A DNA stretch of 40,949 nucleotides, from positions 1 through 40,949 of the forward strand of contig JAZKGZ010000020.1 of assembly GCA_040385645.1 (NCBI GenBank), in the 5' to 3' direction. The stretch comes from JANXSS01 sp040385645. Its GTDB lineage: Bacteria; Pseudomonadota; Gammaproteobacteria; Burkholderiales; Burkholderiaceae_D. Below are positions 8,640 through 16,656 of this stretch, piece after piece (position 1 is the stretch's first letter; every line of letters starts with the position of its first letter). A program made the position numbers and the translations under genes. The notes beneath the pieces are model-generated. The model did no database searches and was not told the origin of the DNA. It worked only from the letters and a program-made list of their open reading frames with translations.

Positions 8640-9524
8640 CTATTTTTGCTTGCCGAACAGACCCGCCGGGCGAACCATCAAGACGATCGCCATGGCAATA
8701 AAAACGACGGTCGCCGAAAGTTCCGGGTAAAAAACACGGGTCAACCCTTCGATCACGCCAAGGCCGAGGCCGGTCAATATTGCGCCGAGTATAGAGCCCA
8801 TGCCGCCGATCACGACCACGGCGAACACGGTGATGATCAAATTCGAGCCCATCAAGGGTGACACCTGGATCACAGGTGCCGCCAGCACGCCCGCAAACGC
8901 CGCCAGTGCCACGCCGAAGCCGTAAGTGAGGGTTACCATCAACAGCACGTTGATACCGAACGCCTCGACCAGTTTCGGGTTTTCCGTTCCAGCACGCAGA
9001 TACGCACCGAGTTTGGTTTTTTCGATCACGAACCAGGTGGCAAAACAAACGACCAGGGACGCCAGCACGACCCAGGCGCGATAATTCGGCAGGATCATGA
9101 AGCCAAGGTCGGTAGCACCGGACAGCGCGTCAGGAACCGAGTAGGGTTGGCCGGATACGCCGTAGAACGAACGGAACAACCCTTCAAGCATCAACGTGAT
9201 GCCGAACGTGAGCAGCAGGCCGTAGAGATGATCGAGCCGATAGAGCCAACGCAGCATGGATTTTTCAATCACCATACCGACAATGCCCACCAGTATGGGT
9301 GCCGCGATCAGCATGACCCAATAATTCAAACCGAAATAATTCAGTCCCATCCAGGCAAAGAACGCACCCATCATGTAGAACGCGCCATGCGCAAAATTAA
9401 TTACGTTGAGCAAGCCGAAAATCACGGCCAGACCCAACGACAGCATGGCGTAGAAGGAGCCATTGACCAGCCCGAGCAGCAGCTGGCTCAACATCGCCTG
9501 TAGTGGGATACCGAAAATCTCCAC
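8640..9524 (-). CDS. livH: Branched-chain-type ABC importer permease LivH
   Basis: A 294-residue permease that pairs with LivM. The family motif GLAVIFGLLNVINFAHGAFYM is near residues 30-51, and GGMGSILGAILTGLGLG is near residue 240. It starts with GTG at 9522-9524, one base after the stop codon of the binding-protein gene. No separate ribosome-binding site is needed if the genes are coupled. Downstream, livM follows after 7 bp. Its role is substrate passage across the inner membrane. Confidence 0.92.
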   Translation of the reverse strand: MEIFGIPLQAMLSQLLLGLVNGSFYAMLSLGLAVIFGLLNVINFAHGAFYMMGAFFAWMGLNYFGLNYWVMLIAAPILVGIVGMVIEKSMLRWLYRLDHLYGLLLTFGITLMLEGLFRSFYGVSGQPYSVPDALSGATDLGFMILPNYRAWVVLASLVVCFATWFVIEKTKLGAYLRAGTENPKLVEAFGINVLLMVTLTYGFGVALAAFAGVLAAPVIQVSPLMGSNLIITVFAVVVIGGMGSILGAILTGLGLGVIEGLTRVFYPELSATVVFIAMAIVLMVRPAGLFGKQK

Positions 9525-9525
9525 G

Positions 9526-10767
9526 TTACTTCCAGGCGGCGCACTTCGAATCGGCTTTGGCAGTGAACGCCTGCTCGCCCGGAATCGTCTGCACGATCTT
9601 GTAATAATCCCACGGGTATTTCGATTCCGACGGCTCCTTGACCTGCATCAGATACATATCGTGGATCATGCTGCCGTCGCCCCGCAAGACATGGTTTTTG
9701 GCATACATATCGTTGAACTTGGTCTTCTTCATGTAAGCCAGTACCTTGTCGGCATCGTCGCTGCCAACCGCTTTAACCGAATTAAGGTATTGCAGTGTGG
9801 CCGAGTAGTCGGCAGCCTGCAGGCTGCTCGGCATCTTTTTCATTTTTTCGAAATACCGTCGTGACCATTTGCGCGTCTCGTCGTTCTGATCCCAATACCA
9901 ACTGTCGGTGAGATACATGCCCTTGGTAAGATTGAGCGTCAAGGAATGAACGTCGTTGATGAACATCAGCAGGCCAGCCAGTTTCATGGTCTTGGTAACA
10001 CCGAACTCATTGGCTGCCTTGATGGCGTTGATGGTGTCGCCTCCGGCATTCGCCAGACCAAGTATCTGCGCTTTCGAGCCTTGCGCCTGCAGCATAAAAG
10101 AAGAAAAGTCCGACGATGCCAGCGGATGTTTCACAGCACCCGAAACCGTGCCGCCATTGGCTTTGACCACTGCTGCCGTATCTGCTTCCAACGCAGCACC
10201 GAACGCATAATCGGCGGTCAGGAAGTACCAGCTCTTGCCGCCCTGTTTCACAACGGCGGCGCCTGTACCTTTGGCCAATGCGACCGTGTCGTAAGCATAA
10301 TGGATGGTGTAGGGTGAGCACTGGTCGTTGGTCAGGGCAGAGGTGCCGGCACCGACCACCATGTACAGCCGTTTTTTCTCCAGCGCCGCCTTGGATACTG
10401 CCAGCGCCGTGCCGGAGTTGGTACCACCGACGAGCATGTCCACCCCCTGCTGATCGAACCATTCACGGGCCTTGCTGGCAGCGATATCGGGTTTGTTCTG
10501 ATGGTCAGCTGCCAGCAGCTCGATTTTCTTGCCCAAGACGGTGCCGCCGAAATCGGCGATCGCCATGCGAATCGCTTCGGCACCGCCCTGGCCGTCGATA
10601 TCCGAATACACGCTCGACATGTCGGTCAGAAAACCGATCTTGACGACGTCGTTGGACAACTGCGCCGATGCGCTAGGCAGCATGCCGAACATGCAGGCAC
10701 CGGCAACCGCCAGTACTAGGGGTTTGACGCTTGATAACGATTTGTCGATCGATTGTAATGAGTTCAA
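9526..10767 (-). CDS. Periplasmic substrate-binding protein of the LivK family
   Basis: A 413-residue solute-binding protein with a signal peptide: a hydrophobic stretch at about residues 14-33, and a likely cut after ASA at 33-35. Two periplasmic-binding-protein lobes follow (KIGFLTDMSSVYSD at the start of the mature protein, VDMLVGGTNSGTALAVSKAA later). It starts with TTG at 10765-10767 behind a strong AGGAGA site 5-6 bases upstream. It precedes livH and livM directly; livF and livG lie upstream across a 181-bp gap that may carry an extra promoter. The lobe style resembles the groups that bind amides, aromatics or hydroxyacids more than classic LivK, but the ligand is not determinable here. 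Confidence 0.88.
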   Translation of the reverse strand: MNSLQSIDKSLSSVKPLVLAVAGACMFGMLPSASAQLSNDVVKIGFLTDMSSVYSDIDGQGGAEAIRMAIADFGGTVLGKKIELLAADHQNKPDIAASKAREWFDQQGVDMLVGGTNSGTALAVSKAALEKKRLYMVVGAGTSALTNDQCSPYTIHYAYDTVALAKGTGAAVVKQGGKSWYFLTADYAFGAALEADTAAVVKANGGTVSGAVKHPLASSDFSSFMLQAQGSKAQILGLANAGGDTINAIKAANEFGVTKTMKLAGLLMFINDVHSLTLNLTKGMYLTDSWYWDQNDETRKWSRRYFEKMKKMPSSLQAADYSATLQYLNSVKAVGSDDADKVLAYMKKTKFNDMYAKNHVLRGDGSMIHDMYLMQVKEPSESKYPWDYYKIVQTIPGEQAFTAKADSKCAAWK

Positions 10768-10871
10768 AATTGTCTCCTGAATGATATGAATTTTTATGTA
10801 GATTCAATGAGGCTTTCCGCCTTCCTTATAGCTTACTTATCCGCCCTACTTATTTGGCTCTCGCCTTTTTT

Positions 10872-10889
10872 GATATACCCGATATACCC
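10872..10889. repeat. Tandem 9-bp repeat GATATACCC between livF and the binding-protein gene
   Basis: Two exact head-to-tail copies of GATATACCC lie in the 181-bp gap upstream of the binding-protein gene. They are followed, on the minus strand, by a TATAAG that could be a -10 element near 10826. This could be an operator or a simple duplication; no regulator is encoded nearby. Confidence 0.45.
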
Positions 10890-10948
10890 AAGTACCCCTT
10901 TCTAAGTTTCTTGGCGGCCCATCCAAATGTTTGCAACCGCTGCATCGC

Positions 10949-11653
10949 TCAAACACCGAGTAACGTTTGCAATACCGGCATCTTTTCTTCCAGCGCCGCA
11001 GCATCGAAAGTCTCGACGATCTGGCCGTGCTCCATCACGTAAAAACGATCCGCCAGCGGCGCGGCAAATCGAAAATTCTGTTCCACCATGACGATGGTGT
11101 AACCCTTACTGCGCAAGGTGCCGATCATGCGCGCCAATGCTTGCACGATCACCGGTGCCAGCCCTTCCGATATTTCGTCGAGCAGCAACAGGCGGGCACC
11201 GGTGCGCAGGATACGAGCCACTGCGAGCATCTGTTGCTCGCCGCCAGAAAGCTTGGAACCCTGACTGTTACGACGTTCAGCCAGATTCGGAAACATGGCG
11301 TAGATTTCTTCGAGCGACATGCCTTGCTCGGTTTTCGATACTCTGGGCGGCAGCAACAAATTTTCTTCAGCCGACAACGATGAAAAAATTCCCCGCTCCT
11401 CCGGGCAATAACCGATGCCGAGGTGGGCGATGCGGTGCGTCGGCATATCGATCGACTCAATACCGTTGACCTTGATCGAGCCGGTGCGTCGCCCTGTCAA
11501 GCCCATGATCGCGCGTAGTGTCGTCGTCCGCCCGGCACCGTTGCGGCCTAGTAGCGTGACCACCTCACCTTGAGCAACGCTCAAAGCTACCTCGTGCAAA
11601 ATATGCGACTCGCCGTACCACGCCTGAAGATTGCGTATCTCGAGGGCCTGCAT
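10949..11653 (-). CDS. livF: Branched-chain-type ABC importer ATPase LivF
   Basis: A 234-residue ATP-binding subunit. The start is ATG at 11651-11653 (MQALEIRNLQAWYGES), overlapping the livG stop codon as TGATG. The ABC signature LSGGEQQMLAVARIL and the Walker B region LLLLDEISEGLAP are present. The Walker A loop reads GRNGAGRTTT: the nearly invariant lysine is arginine at residue 42 (codon CGG). The position after the Walker B Glu is Ile where Pro is common. Whether this is a lineage trait or a loss of activity cannot be decided from one sequence. Intact surroundings and livG coupling argue against a pseudogene. Confidence 0.92.
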   Translation of the reverse strand: MQALEIRNLQAWYGESHILHEVALSVAQGEVVTLLGRNGAGRTTTLRAIMGLTGRRTGSIKVNGIESIDMPTHRIAHLGIGYCPEERGIFSSLSAEENLLLPPRVSKTEQGMSLEEIYAMFPNLAERRNSQGSKLSGGEQQMLAVARILRTGARLLLLDEISEGLAPVIVQALARMIGTLRSKGYTIVMVEQNFRFAAPLADRFYVMEHGQIVETFDAAALEEKMPVLQTLLGV

Positions 11654-12423
11654 CAATGCGCCCCTTCCAATACGCCGCTGGAAGTGCCCATGTAGGCTTC
11701 CATGACGAGTGGGTCGTTCGATACTTCGGCGTATGTGCCTTCCGCCAGAATCGCGCCGCGCTGCAGCACCGAGATGCGGTCGCAAATGCCAGCCACGACA
11801 TGCATGTTGTGCTCGACCATCAAAATGGTGCGCCCGACCGAAACCGTCTTGATTAGCTGCGTCACCCGATCCACGTCTTCATGGCCCATGCCCTGGGTCG
11901 GCTCGTCGAGAAGCATCAAAGCCGGCTTCATGGCAAGCGTGGTGGCGATTTCCAATGCCCGTTTGCGCCCATACGGTAAATCGACGGTAATAACATCGGC
12001 AAATTCACGCAAATCGACCTGTGCCAACAGTTCCATCGCCTGATCGTTCAGTAATGTGAGCGACTGTTCGCTACGCCAGAAATGAAACGACGTACCCAGC
12101 GAGCGCTGCAGACCAATGCGGACGTTTTCCATCACGCTCAGATGAGGAAAAACTGCGGAGATCTGGAATGAGCGGATGATGCCCTGACGCGCGATATCGG
12201 AAGGCTTGGCCGCTGTGATGTCGCGCCCGTTGAATAGAATGTGCCCGGCGGTCGGCGAAAGAAATTTCGTCAGCAGATTGAAAAATGTGGTCTTGCCAGC
12301 ACCGTTAGGGCCGATCAGTGCATGGATCTGTCCACGCTGCACGGCAAAGTTGACATCACTAACCGCAGTGAAGCCTTTGAAATCTTTGGTCAGATGCTTT
12401 GTCTCCAGGATGACGTCGGTCAT
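11653..12423 (-). CDS. livG: Branched-chain-type ABC importer ATPase LivG
   Basis: A 256-residue ATP-binding subunit with an orthodox Walker A (GPNGAGKTT, residues 38-46), a signature-like region DLPYGRKRALEIATTLA and Walker B LMLLDEPTQGMG. A GGAG ribosome-binding site lies just before the ATG. It is the first liv gene in transcription order and follows the GMC dehydrogenase gene after 140 bp on the same strand. It forms the ATPase pair with LivF and energises LivHM. Confidence 0.93.
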   Translation of the reverse strand: MTDVILETKHLTKDFKGFTAVSDVNFAVQRGQIHALIGPNGAGKTTFFNLLTKFLSPTAGHILFNGRDITAAKPSDIARQGIIRSFQISAVFPHLSVMENVRIGLQRSLGTSFHFWRSEQSLTLLNDQAMELLAQVDLREFADVITVDLPYGRKRALEIATTLAMKPALMLLDEPTQGMGHEDVDRVTQLIKTVSVGRTILMVEHNMHVVAGICDRISVLQRGAILAEGTYAEVSNDPLVMEAYMGTSSGVLEGAH

Positions 12424-12495
12424 CGTGTCTCCTCGTTACCATCTACCCTGCTGCACCCACGATTTACTCGGTTACACGACAATACGAGATAACCG

Positions 12496-12529
12496 TGCAT
12501 CGGCGCAAATTTTTCTTTGCGGCAGTGCA
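12496..12529. repeat. Imperfect hairpin between the GMC gene and livG
   Basis: An inverted repeat with arms TGCA...GGCGCAAA and TTTGCGGC...TGCA around a short T-rich loop lies in the 140-bp gap upstream of livG. There is no following T run on the minus strand, so it looks more like a regulatory or mRNA-processing structure than a terminator. Confidence 0.4.
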
Positions 12530-12563
12530 AGATAAATCGCTGGAGATTATCGTTGCCTGGAGC

Positions 12564-14195
12564 TTATTGTTGATTCGCCTGACGAATCAATACCGCTGCT
12601 TTTTCCGCAATCATGATTGTCGGTGAATTGGTATTGCCCGACGTAATGGTCGGCATGATCGATGCATCGACAACACGTAATCCTTCGACACCACGCACCC
12701 GAAGCTGGCTATCGACTACTGCCATCGCATCACTTGCCATTCCCATCTTGCAGGTACCAACCGGATGGAAGATGGTGGTGCTGATGTCGCGCGCGACATG
12801 GATGAGTTCGTCGTCGGTTCGAAACTGCGGGCCCGGCTTGAATTCTTGCGGCGCGTACGGTGCTAACGCCGGCGCAGCGACGATGGTGCGCGTCAAGCGT
12901 AATGCCGCAGCGGCCGTGCGGCGATCTGCATCGGTGCTGAAATAATTGGTGGTGATACGAGGTGCATCTTCTGCCCTGCCCGATCCGATGCGCACATGGC
13001 CCCGGGAGGTCGGCCGCAAATTGCAGATGCTGGCGGTGAAGGCGGGAAAGGTGTGCAAAGGTTCGCCGAATCGCTCCAGCGACAGCGGCTGCACATGGTA
13101 TTCCAGATCAGGGCTCGCCATTGTTGGATCGCTGCGGGTGAAAGCACCCAGTTGCGAAGGTGCCATCGACATCGGACCGCTTTGAAACAGCGCATATTCC
13201 ATACCGATTTTCATCTTGCCAAACCAATGACTACTCATGGTGTTGAGCGTCTTCACATTCGACACCTTGAACGCCATACGCATCTGTAGATGGTCTTGAA
13301 GATTCTCGCCTACCCCCGGTAAATCTGCCACTACCGGAATGCCATGCTGTTGCAACAGCGCAGCCGGCCCGATACCGGAGAGTTGCAATATCTGCGGCGA
13401 GCCGATGGCACCGGCGGCAAGCAACGTCTCGCAACGTGCCTGTGCGGTCCAGGATCGACCGCCGCCGGTAAAAGAGACACCGGTACACCGCTGTCCGTGC
13501 GGACCGGCTTCGATATTTAGGCGCTGCACATGGCAGCCGGTCATGATGTCGAGGTTACCGCGCCGCTGTACGGTTTTTAAAAATGCCTTGGCAGTATTCC
13601 AGCGAATGCCGCGTTTTTGATTGACATCGAAATAGCCGCAGCCCTCGTTGTCGCCGCAATTGAAATCTTCGGTTTTCGGTATGCCGGACTGTTGCGCGGC
13701 ATCGCGAAACGCTTCCAGGATGCGCCACGACAAGCGCTGTTTTTCCACACGCCACTCACCACCGACGCCGTGATATTGGCTGGCACCGCCATGGTAATCC
13801 TCGCTTTTTTTAAACAGTGGCAGTACCTGGCTCCAGCACCAGCTCTCATCGCCGGTCAGTTGCGCCCATTGGTCGTAATCACGCTGCTGACCACGCATGT
13901 AGATCATGCCGTTGATGGAAGACGAACCGCCCAGCACTTTGCCGCGTGGGTAGAGCAAACTACGCCCGTTCAAGCCGGCATCGGTTTCGGTACGGTAGCG
14001 CCAATCGGTGCGCGGATTATCGATGCAATGCAGGTAACCAACCGGAATATGCACCCAGATGTAGTCATCCTTGGCTCCCGCCTCGAGCAACAACACCGAC
14101 ACACCTGCATCCTGGCTGAGCCTGTTGGCCAACACGCAACCGGCACTGCCACCGCCGATGATGATGTAATCGTAAGCGCCTGCAGATTGCGTCAC
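12564..14195 (-). CDS. GMC-family FAD-dependent alcohol dehydrogenase, possibly 3-hydroxypropionate dehydrogenase
   Basis: A 543-residue flavoprotein of the glucose-methanol-choline family. The FAD-binding motif is GGGSAG at residues 14-19. The GMC signatures PRGKVLGGSSSINGMIYMRG and GAIGSPQILQLSGIG are present. The active-site pair appears as His477 in FHPVGTCKMG and Asn523 in NTNSPT. It starts with GTG at 14193-14195, 30 bp after mmsA. Automated pipelines would call it choline dehydrogenase, but no betaine-aldehyde dehydrogenase or BetI is nearby. The mmsA pairing matches the hpdH-mmsA arrangement described for 3-hydroxypropionate catabolism, which is an inference from context. Other small alcohols remain possible. 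Confidence 0.88.
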   Translation of the reverse strand: MTQSAGAYDYIIIGGGSAGCVLANRLSQDAGVSVLLLEAGAKDDYIWVHIPVGYLHCIDNPRTDWRYRTETDAGLNGRSLLYPRGKVLGGSSSINGMIYMRGQQRDYDQWAQLTGDESWCWSQVLPLFKKSEDYHGGASQYHGVGGEWRVEKQRLSWRILEAFRDAAQQSGIPKTEDFNCGDNEGCGYFDVNQKRGIRWNTAKAFLKTVQRRGNLDIMTGCHVQRLNIEAGPHGQRCTGVSFTGGGRSWTAQARCETLLAAGAIGSPQILQLSGIGPAALLQQHGIPVVADLPGVGENLQDHLQMRMAFKVSNVKTLNTMSSHWFGKMKIGMEYALFQSGPMSMAPSQLGAFTRSDPTMASPDLEYHVQPLSLERFGEPLHTFPAFTASICNLRPTSRGHVRIGSGRAEDAPRITTNYFSTDADRRTAAAALRLTRTIVAAPALAPYAPQEFKPGPQFRTDDELIHVARDISTTIFHPVGTCKMGMASDAMAVVDSQLRVRGVEGLRVVDASIMPTITSGNTNSPTIMIAEKAAVLIRQANQQ

Positions 14196-14225
14196 GCGTA
14201 CGCTTTCTTATTCAATGTTGTTTCC

Positions 14226-15728
14226 TCATTTCGAGACCGGCATCGTAAATTCGGCACCCTTGTCGATTGTCTGCGGCCAACGTTGCATGATCGATTTATA
14301 ACGCGTGTAAAACCGCACACCTTCTTCGCCATAGGCATGGGCGTCACCAAATAACGATCGCTTCCAGCCGCCGAACGAGTGCCACGCCATCGGCACCGGA
14401 ATCGGTACATTGATGCCGACCATGCCGACCTCGACACGCCTTGAAAATTCACGCGCGGTATGGCCGTCCGACGTAAACAGCGCCACGCCATTACCGAATT
14501 CATGACTGTTGATCAGTGCAATCGCCGCTGCCAGGTCCGGCACCCGCACGATCGATAGCACCGGTCCGAAAATTTCCTCTCGATGAATCGACATAGCTGT
14601 AGTTACATGGTCGAACAGACTGCCACCGAGAAAAAATCCTTTTTCATGACCATGCACGGTTGTACCGCGCCCGTCGACCAATAGCGTGGCACCCTCGTCT
14701 ATTCCAGCCTGGATATATCCCTCGATTTTTTTCTTGTGCTCCGCCGTCACCACCGGCCCCATCTCGGCGGCACTTTCCATGCCGTTCATGACTTTCAATG
14801 CTTTTACACGGGGGATCAGTGCCTCTACTAACCGATCGCCGATAGCACCGACGGCTACGGCCACCGAGATTGCCATGCACCGTTCGCCTGCCGAGCCATA
14901 GGCCGCACCGATCAGCGCATCCACCGCCTGTTCCAGATTAGCGTCCGGCATCACGACCAGATGATTTTTCGCGCCGCCCAGCGCTTGCACCCGCAACGGG
15001 TAAGTACCCTTGCGCCGGGCACCTTCGGTGTAGATATATTCGGCAATCGGTGTGGAACCGACAAACGACACGGCCTTGACTTCCGGATGCTGAATTAACG
15101 CATCTACCGCGACTTTGTCACCCTGTACGACATTGAACACGCCGGGCGGCAAGCCGGCTTCGATTAGCAGTTGCGCCAGCATGAGCGATGCCGACGGATC
15201 GCGCTCGGAAGGCTTGAGGATAAATGCGTTGCCTGTCACCAGCGCCATCGGCGCCATCCACAGCGGCACCATCACCGGGAAATTAAATGGTGTGATGCCG
15301 ACCGTTACCCCCAGAGGTTGGCGCAGATGCCAATTGTCGATGCCGGCGCCGATATTGTCGGAAAACTGCGTTTTCAGCAGTTGCGGCGCACCGCAGGCGA
15401 ATTCGACAATTTCCAGGCCACGCGTGACTTCTCCTATGGCGTCCGACAATACCTTGCCGTGTTCGAGCGTAATCGCACGCGCTAGTGCCAAGTGGTTTTG
15501 CTCGATCAGATCCTTGAATTTGAACAGAATTCTGGCACGCTTCAACGGTGCCGTCTCGGCCCAGCTCGGTGCTGCCGCTTGTGCCGAAGCGACAGCAAGC
15601 GCGACATCTTCGCAACTGGCTAAACCTACCTGTGCCGTAATTTCCCCGGTCGCAGGGTTGAAAACATTCTGATAGCGCCCACTCGTCGCGTCGACCAGCT
15701 TGCCATCGATAAAGTGCCGCAGTTTCAT
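14226..15728 (-). CDS. mmsA: CoA-acylating (methyl)malonate-semialdehyde dehydrogenase
   Basis: A 500-residue aldehyde dehydrogenase that converts malonate or methylmalonate semialdehyde to acetyl- or propionyl-CoA with NAD+ and CoA. The catalytic cysteine is Cys284 in GSAGERCMAIS, the signature of this subfamily. Where ordinary aldehyde dehydrogenases have the general base Glu, this one has Asn in ALGGAKNH, as expected for the CoA-dependent type. The start is ATG at 15728, with AAGGA 7 bases upstream; a GTG seven codons earlier is less likely. It is the first gene of the run mmsA, GMC dehydrogenase, livG, livF, binding protein, livH, livM, and faces away from the oriC-like gap. Confidence 0.95.
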   Translation of the reverse strand: MKLRHFIDGKLVDATSGRYQNVFNPATGEITAQVGLASCEDVALAVASAQAAAPSWAETAPLKRARILFKFKDLIEQNHLALARAITLEHGKVLSDAIGEVTRGLEIVEFACGAPQLLKTQFSDNIGAGIDNWHLRQPLGVTVGITPFNFPVMVPLWMAPMALVTGNAFILKPSERDPSASLMLAQLLIEAGLPPGVFNVVQGDKVAVDALIQHPEVKAVSFVGSTPIAEYIYTEGARRKGTYPLRVQALGGAKNHLVVMPDANLEQAVDALIGAAYGSAGERCMAISVAVAVGAIGDRLVEALIPRVKALKVMNGMESAAEMGPVVTAEHKKKIEGYIQAGIDEGATLLVDGRGTTVHGHEKGFFLGGSLFDHVTTAMSIHREEIFGPVLSIVRVPDLAAAIALINSHEFGNGVALFTSDGHTAREFSRRVEVGMVGINVPIPVPMAWHSFGGWKRSLFGDAHAYGEEGVRFYTRYKSIMQRWPQTIDKGAEFTMPVSK

Positions 15729-15857
15729 GGCCAATCCTTTCGAACACACCGACGATTCTTCCGAGTGTCAGGTTTTTATCCGGTTCGGCAACCCAGTATT
15801 TCCAAGGCGCATTCTGCACCCATTTGCACCGGCGTGCGTCACGAAATTGCCTCACCT

Positions 15858-15866
15858 TGTGGATAA
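15858..15866 (-). promoter_or_regulatory. DnaA box (exact)
   Basis: Exact 9-mer TGTGGATAA, the complement of TTATCCACA, at the left end of the oriC-like gap. Confidence 0.85.
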
Positions 15867-16014
15867 GCCTGTGGAAAGAATGCGTGTATTTTGTTGATAA
15901 CGTCGAATTGGCAATGCTGCTTGAAAGTTGTCCCCAAATGCTACATGTGAGTGTGGTTGATTATTCGCCGTCTATACATCCTTCAAGATATTGATTGTAT
16001 TGAGGAATAACCGA

Positions 16015-16023
16015 TTATCCACA
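16015..16023 (+). promoter_or_regulatory. DnaA box (exact)
   Basis: Exact TTATCCACA, the only box in this orientation in the gap. It sits at the left edge of the most AT-rich tract. Confidence 0.85.
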
Positions 16024-16207
16024 GAAATTAACCCACGTTAACTATTACTATTAAAAAGATATACAATCAATAAGACAATAAAGCCGAAAACAAAAATCTT
16101 TGACAATCAGATCAAATGTTTCTTATCTGCACACGCAGTGACAATTTTTTTTAAGCTATTAATTTTTTACATCTCCATGCAATGACGAACACCATATTTA
16201 ATTATTT

Positions 16208-16216
16208 TGTGGATAA
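16208..16216 (-). promoter_or_regulatory. DnaA box (exact)
   Basis: Exact TGTGGATAA, paired with the next box 34 bp away in the same orientation, about three helical turns. Confidence 0.85.
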
Positions 16217-16241
16217 CTTATCTTATCGGCTGTGTATAGAT

Positions 16242-16250
16242 TGTGGATAA
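16242..16250 (-). promoter_or_regulatory. DnaA box (exact)
   Basis: Exact TGTGGATAA, second of the close pair. A one-mismatch box (TTTTCCACA) follows at 16278. Confidence 0.85.
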
Positions 16251-16495
16251 CTGAAAATAACTTTAACACCCAAAAAGTTTTCCACAATCTGCATCGTTAA
16301 ATCACGTAATTTATTTCGACGTTATACATCCTATAAGTCTTTGTTTTTAAATATAAAAACCATCTTGTACACAGAAAAAGCATGTCTTTAGTTATTACTA
16401 CTATTTAAAATTAAACCTTTAACAAACAATCGACGCCGCAAAATTCCATGTAAAAAACAGACGGTTTTATTTAAAAACTTTTCAATTTCTTGGGC

Positions 16496-16623
16496 TATAA
16501 TCGCCTCCCGGACAATTCAAAAGTAAATCGACGAACCCAACAACACGAGTAACGGCGCTCGAAAAAGTTGGTGATCGTCGATCTTTAAAAAAAGGAATAG
16601 GGATAACTTTGTTAAGTTCTCAT
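16496..16623 (+). promoter_or_regulatory. rRNA-operon-like promoter and leader without an rRNA gene
   Basis: A perfect -10 TATAAT (16496-16501) preceded by GGGC is followed by a GC-rich discriminator (CGCCTCCCGG), the style of stringently controlled rRNA promoters. About 80 bases on, TCGATCTTTAAAAAAAGG (from 16578) resembles the boxA-containing leader found just before 16S genes in betaproteobacteria. No 16S sequence follows; the putA 3' end begins at 16657. No good -35 is visible. It could be a leftover of a lost rrn operon, or a promoter for an antisense or origin-associated RNA. Confidence 0.4.
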
Positions 16624-16631
16624 GTATATCC

Positions 16632-16640
16632 TGTGGATAA
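16632..16640 (-). promoter_or_regulatory. DnaA box (exact)
   Basis: Exact TGTGGATAA only 17 bp beyond the putA stop codon, at the right end of the oriC-like gap. Confidence 0.8.
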
Positions 16641-16656
16641 GTTTTAATGAAATTTT

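Larger units (their letters stand above)
15750..16656. other. oriC: Candidate chromosomal replication origin (oriC-like AT-rich gap)
   Basis: A gene-free stretch of about 0.9 kb, strongly AT-rich from 15950 on, holding five exact copies of the 9-bp DnaA box. Read as TGTGGATAA they are at 15858, 16208, 16242 and 16632; as TTATCCACA at 16015. One-mismatch copies lie at 15892 (TGTTGATAA) and 16278 (TTTTCCACA). A chance exact match is expected about once per 130 kb on both strands, so five in 0.8 kb is not random. AT-rich tracts at about 16020-16170 and 16300-16480 could be the unwinding element. GATCTTTAAAAAA near 16580 resembles the E. coli 13-mers. The dnaA and dnaN upstream regions have only one box each. 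Gene orientation changes at 34.8 kb rather than here, so the origin call is an inference. Confidence 0.7.

Noticed and set aside
10949..11785. Longer livF start at 11785
   Set aside because: The extra 44 residues overlap livG and are unlike LivF; the TGATG junction at 11653 gives a proper start.
12564..14195. Choline dehydrogenase (betA) call for the GMC protein
   Set aside because: No betaine-aldehyde dehydrogenase, BetI or choline transporter nearby, and pairing with mmsA points elsewhere; only the family-level call is safe.
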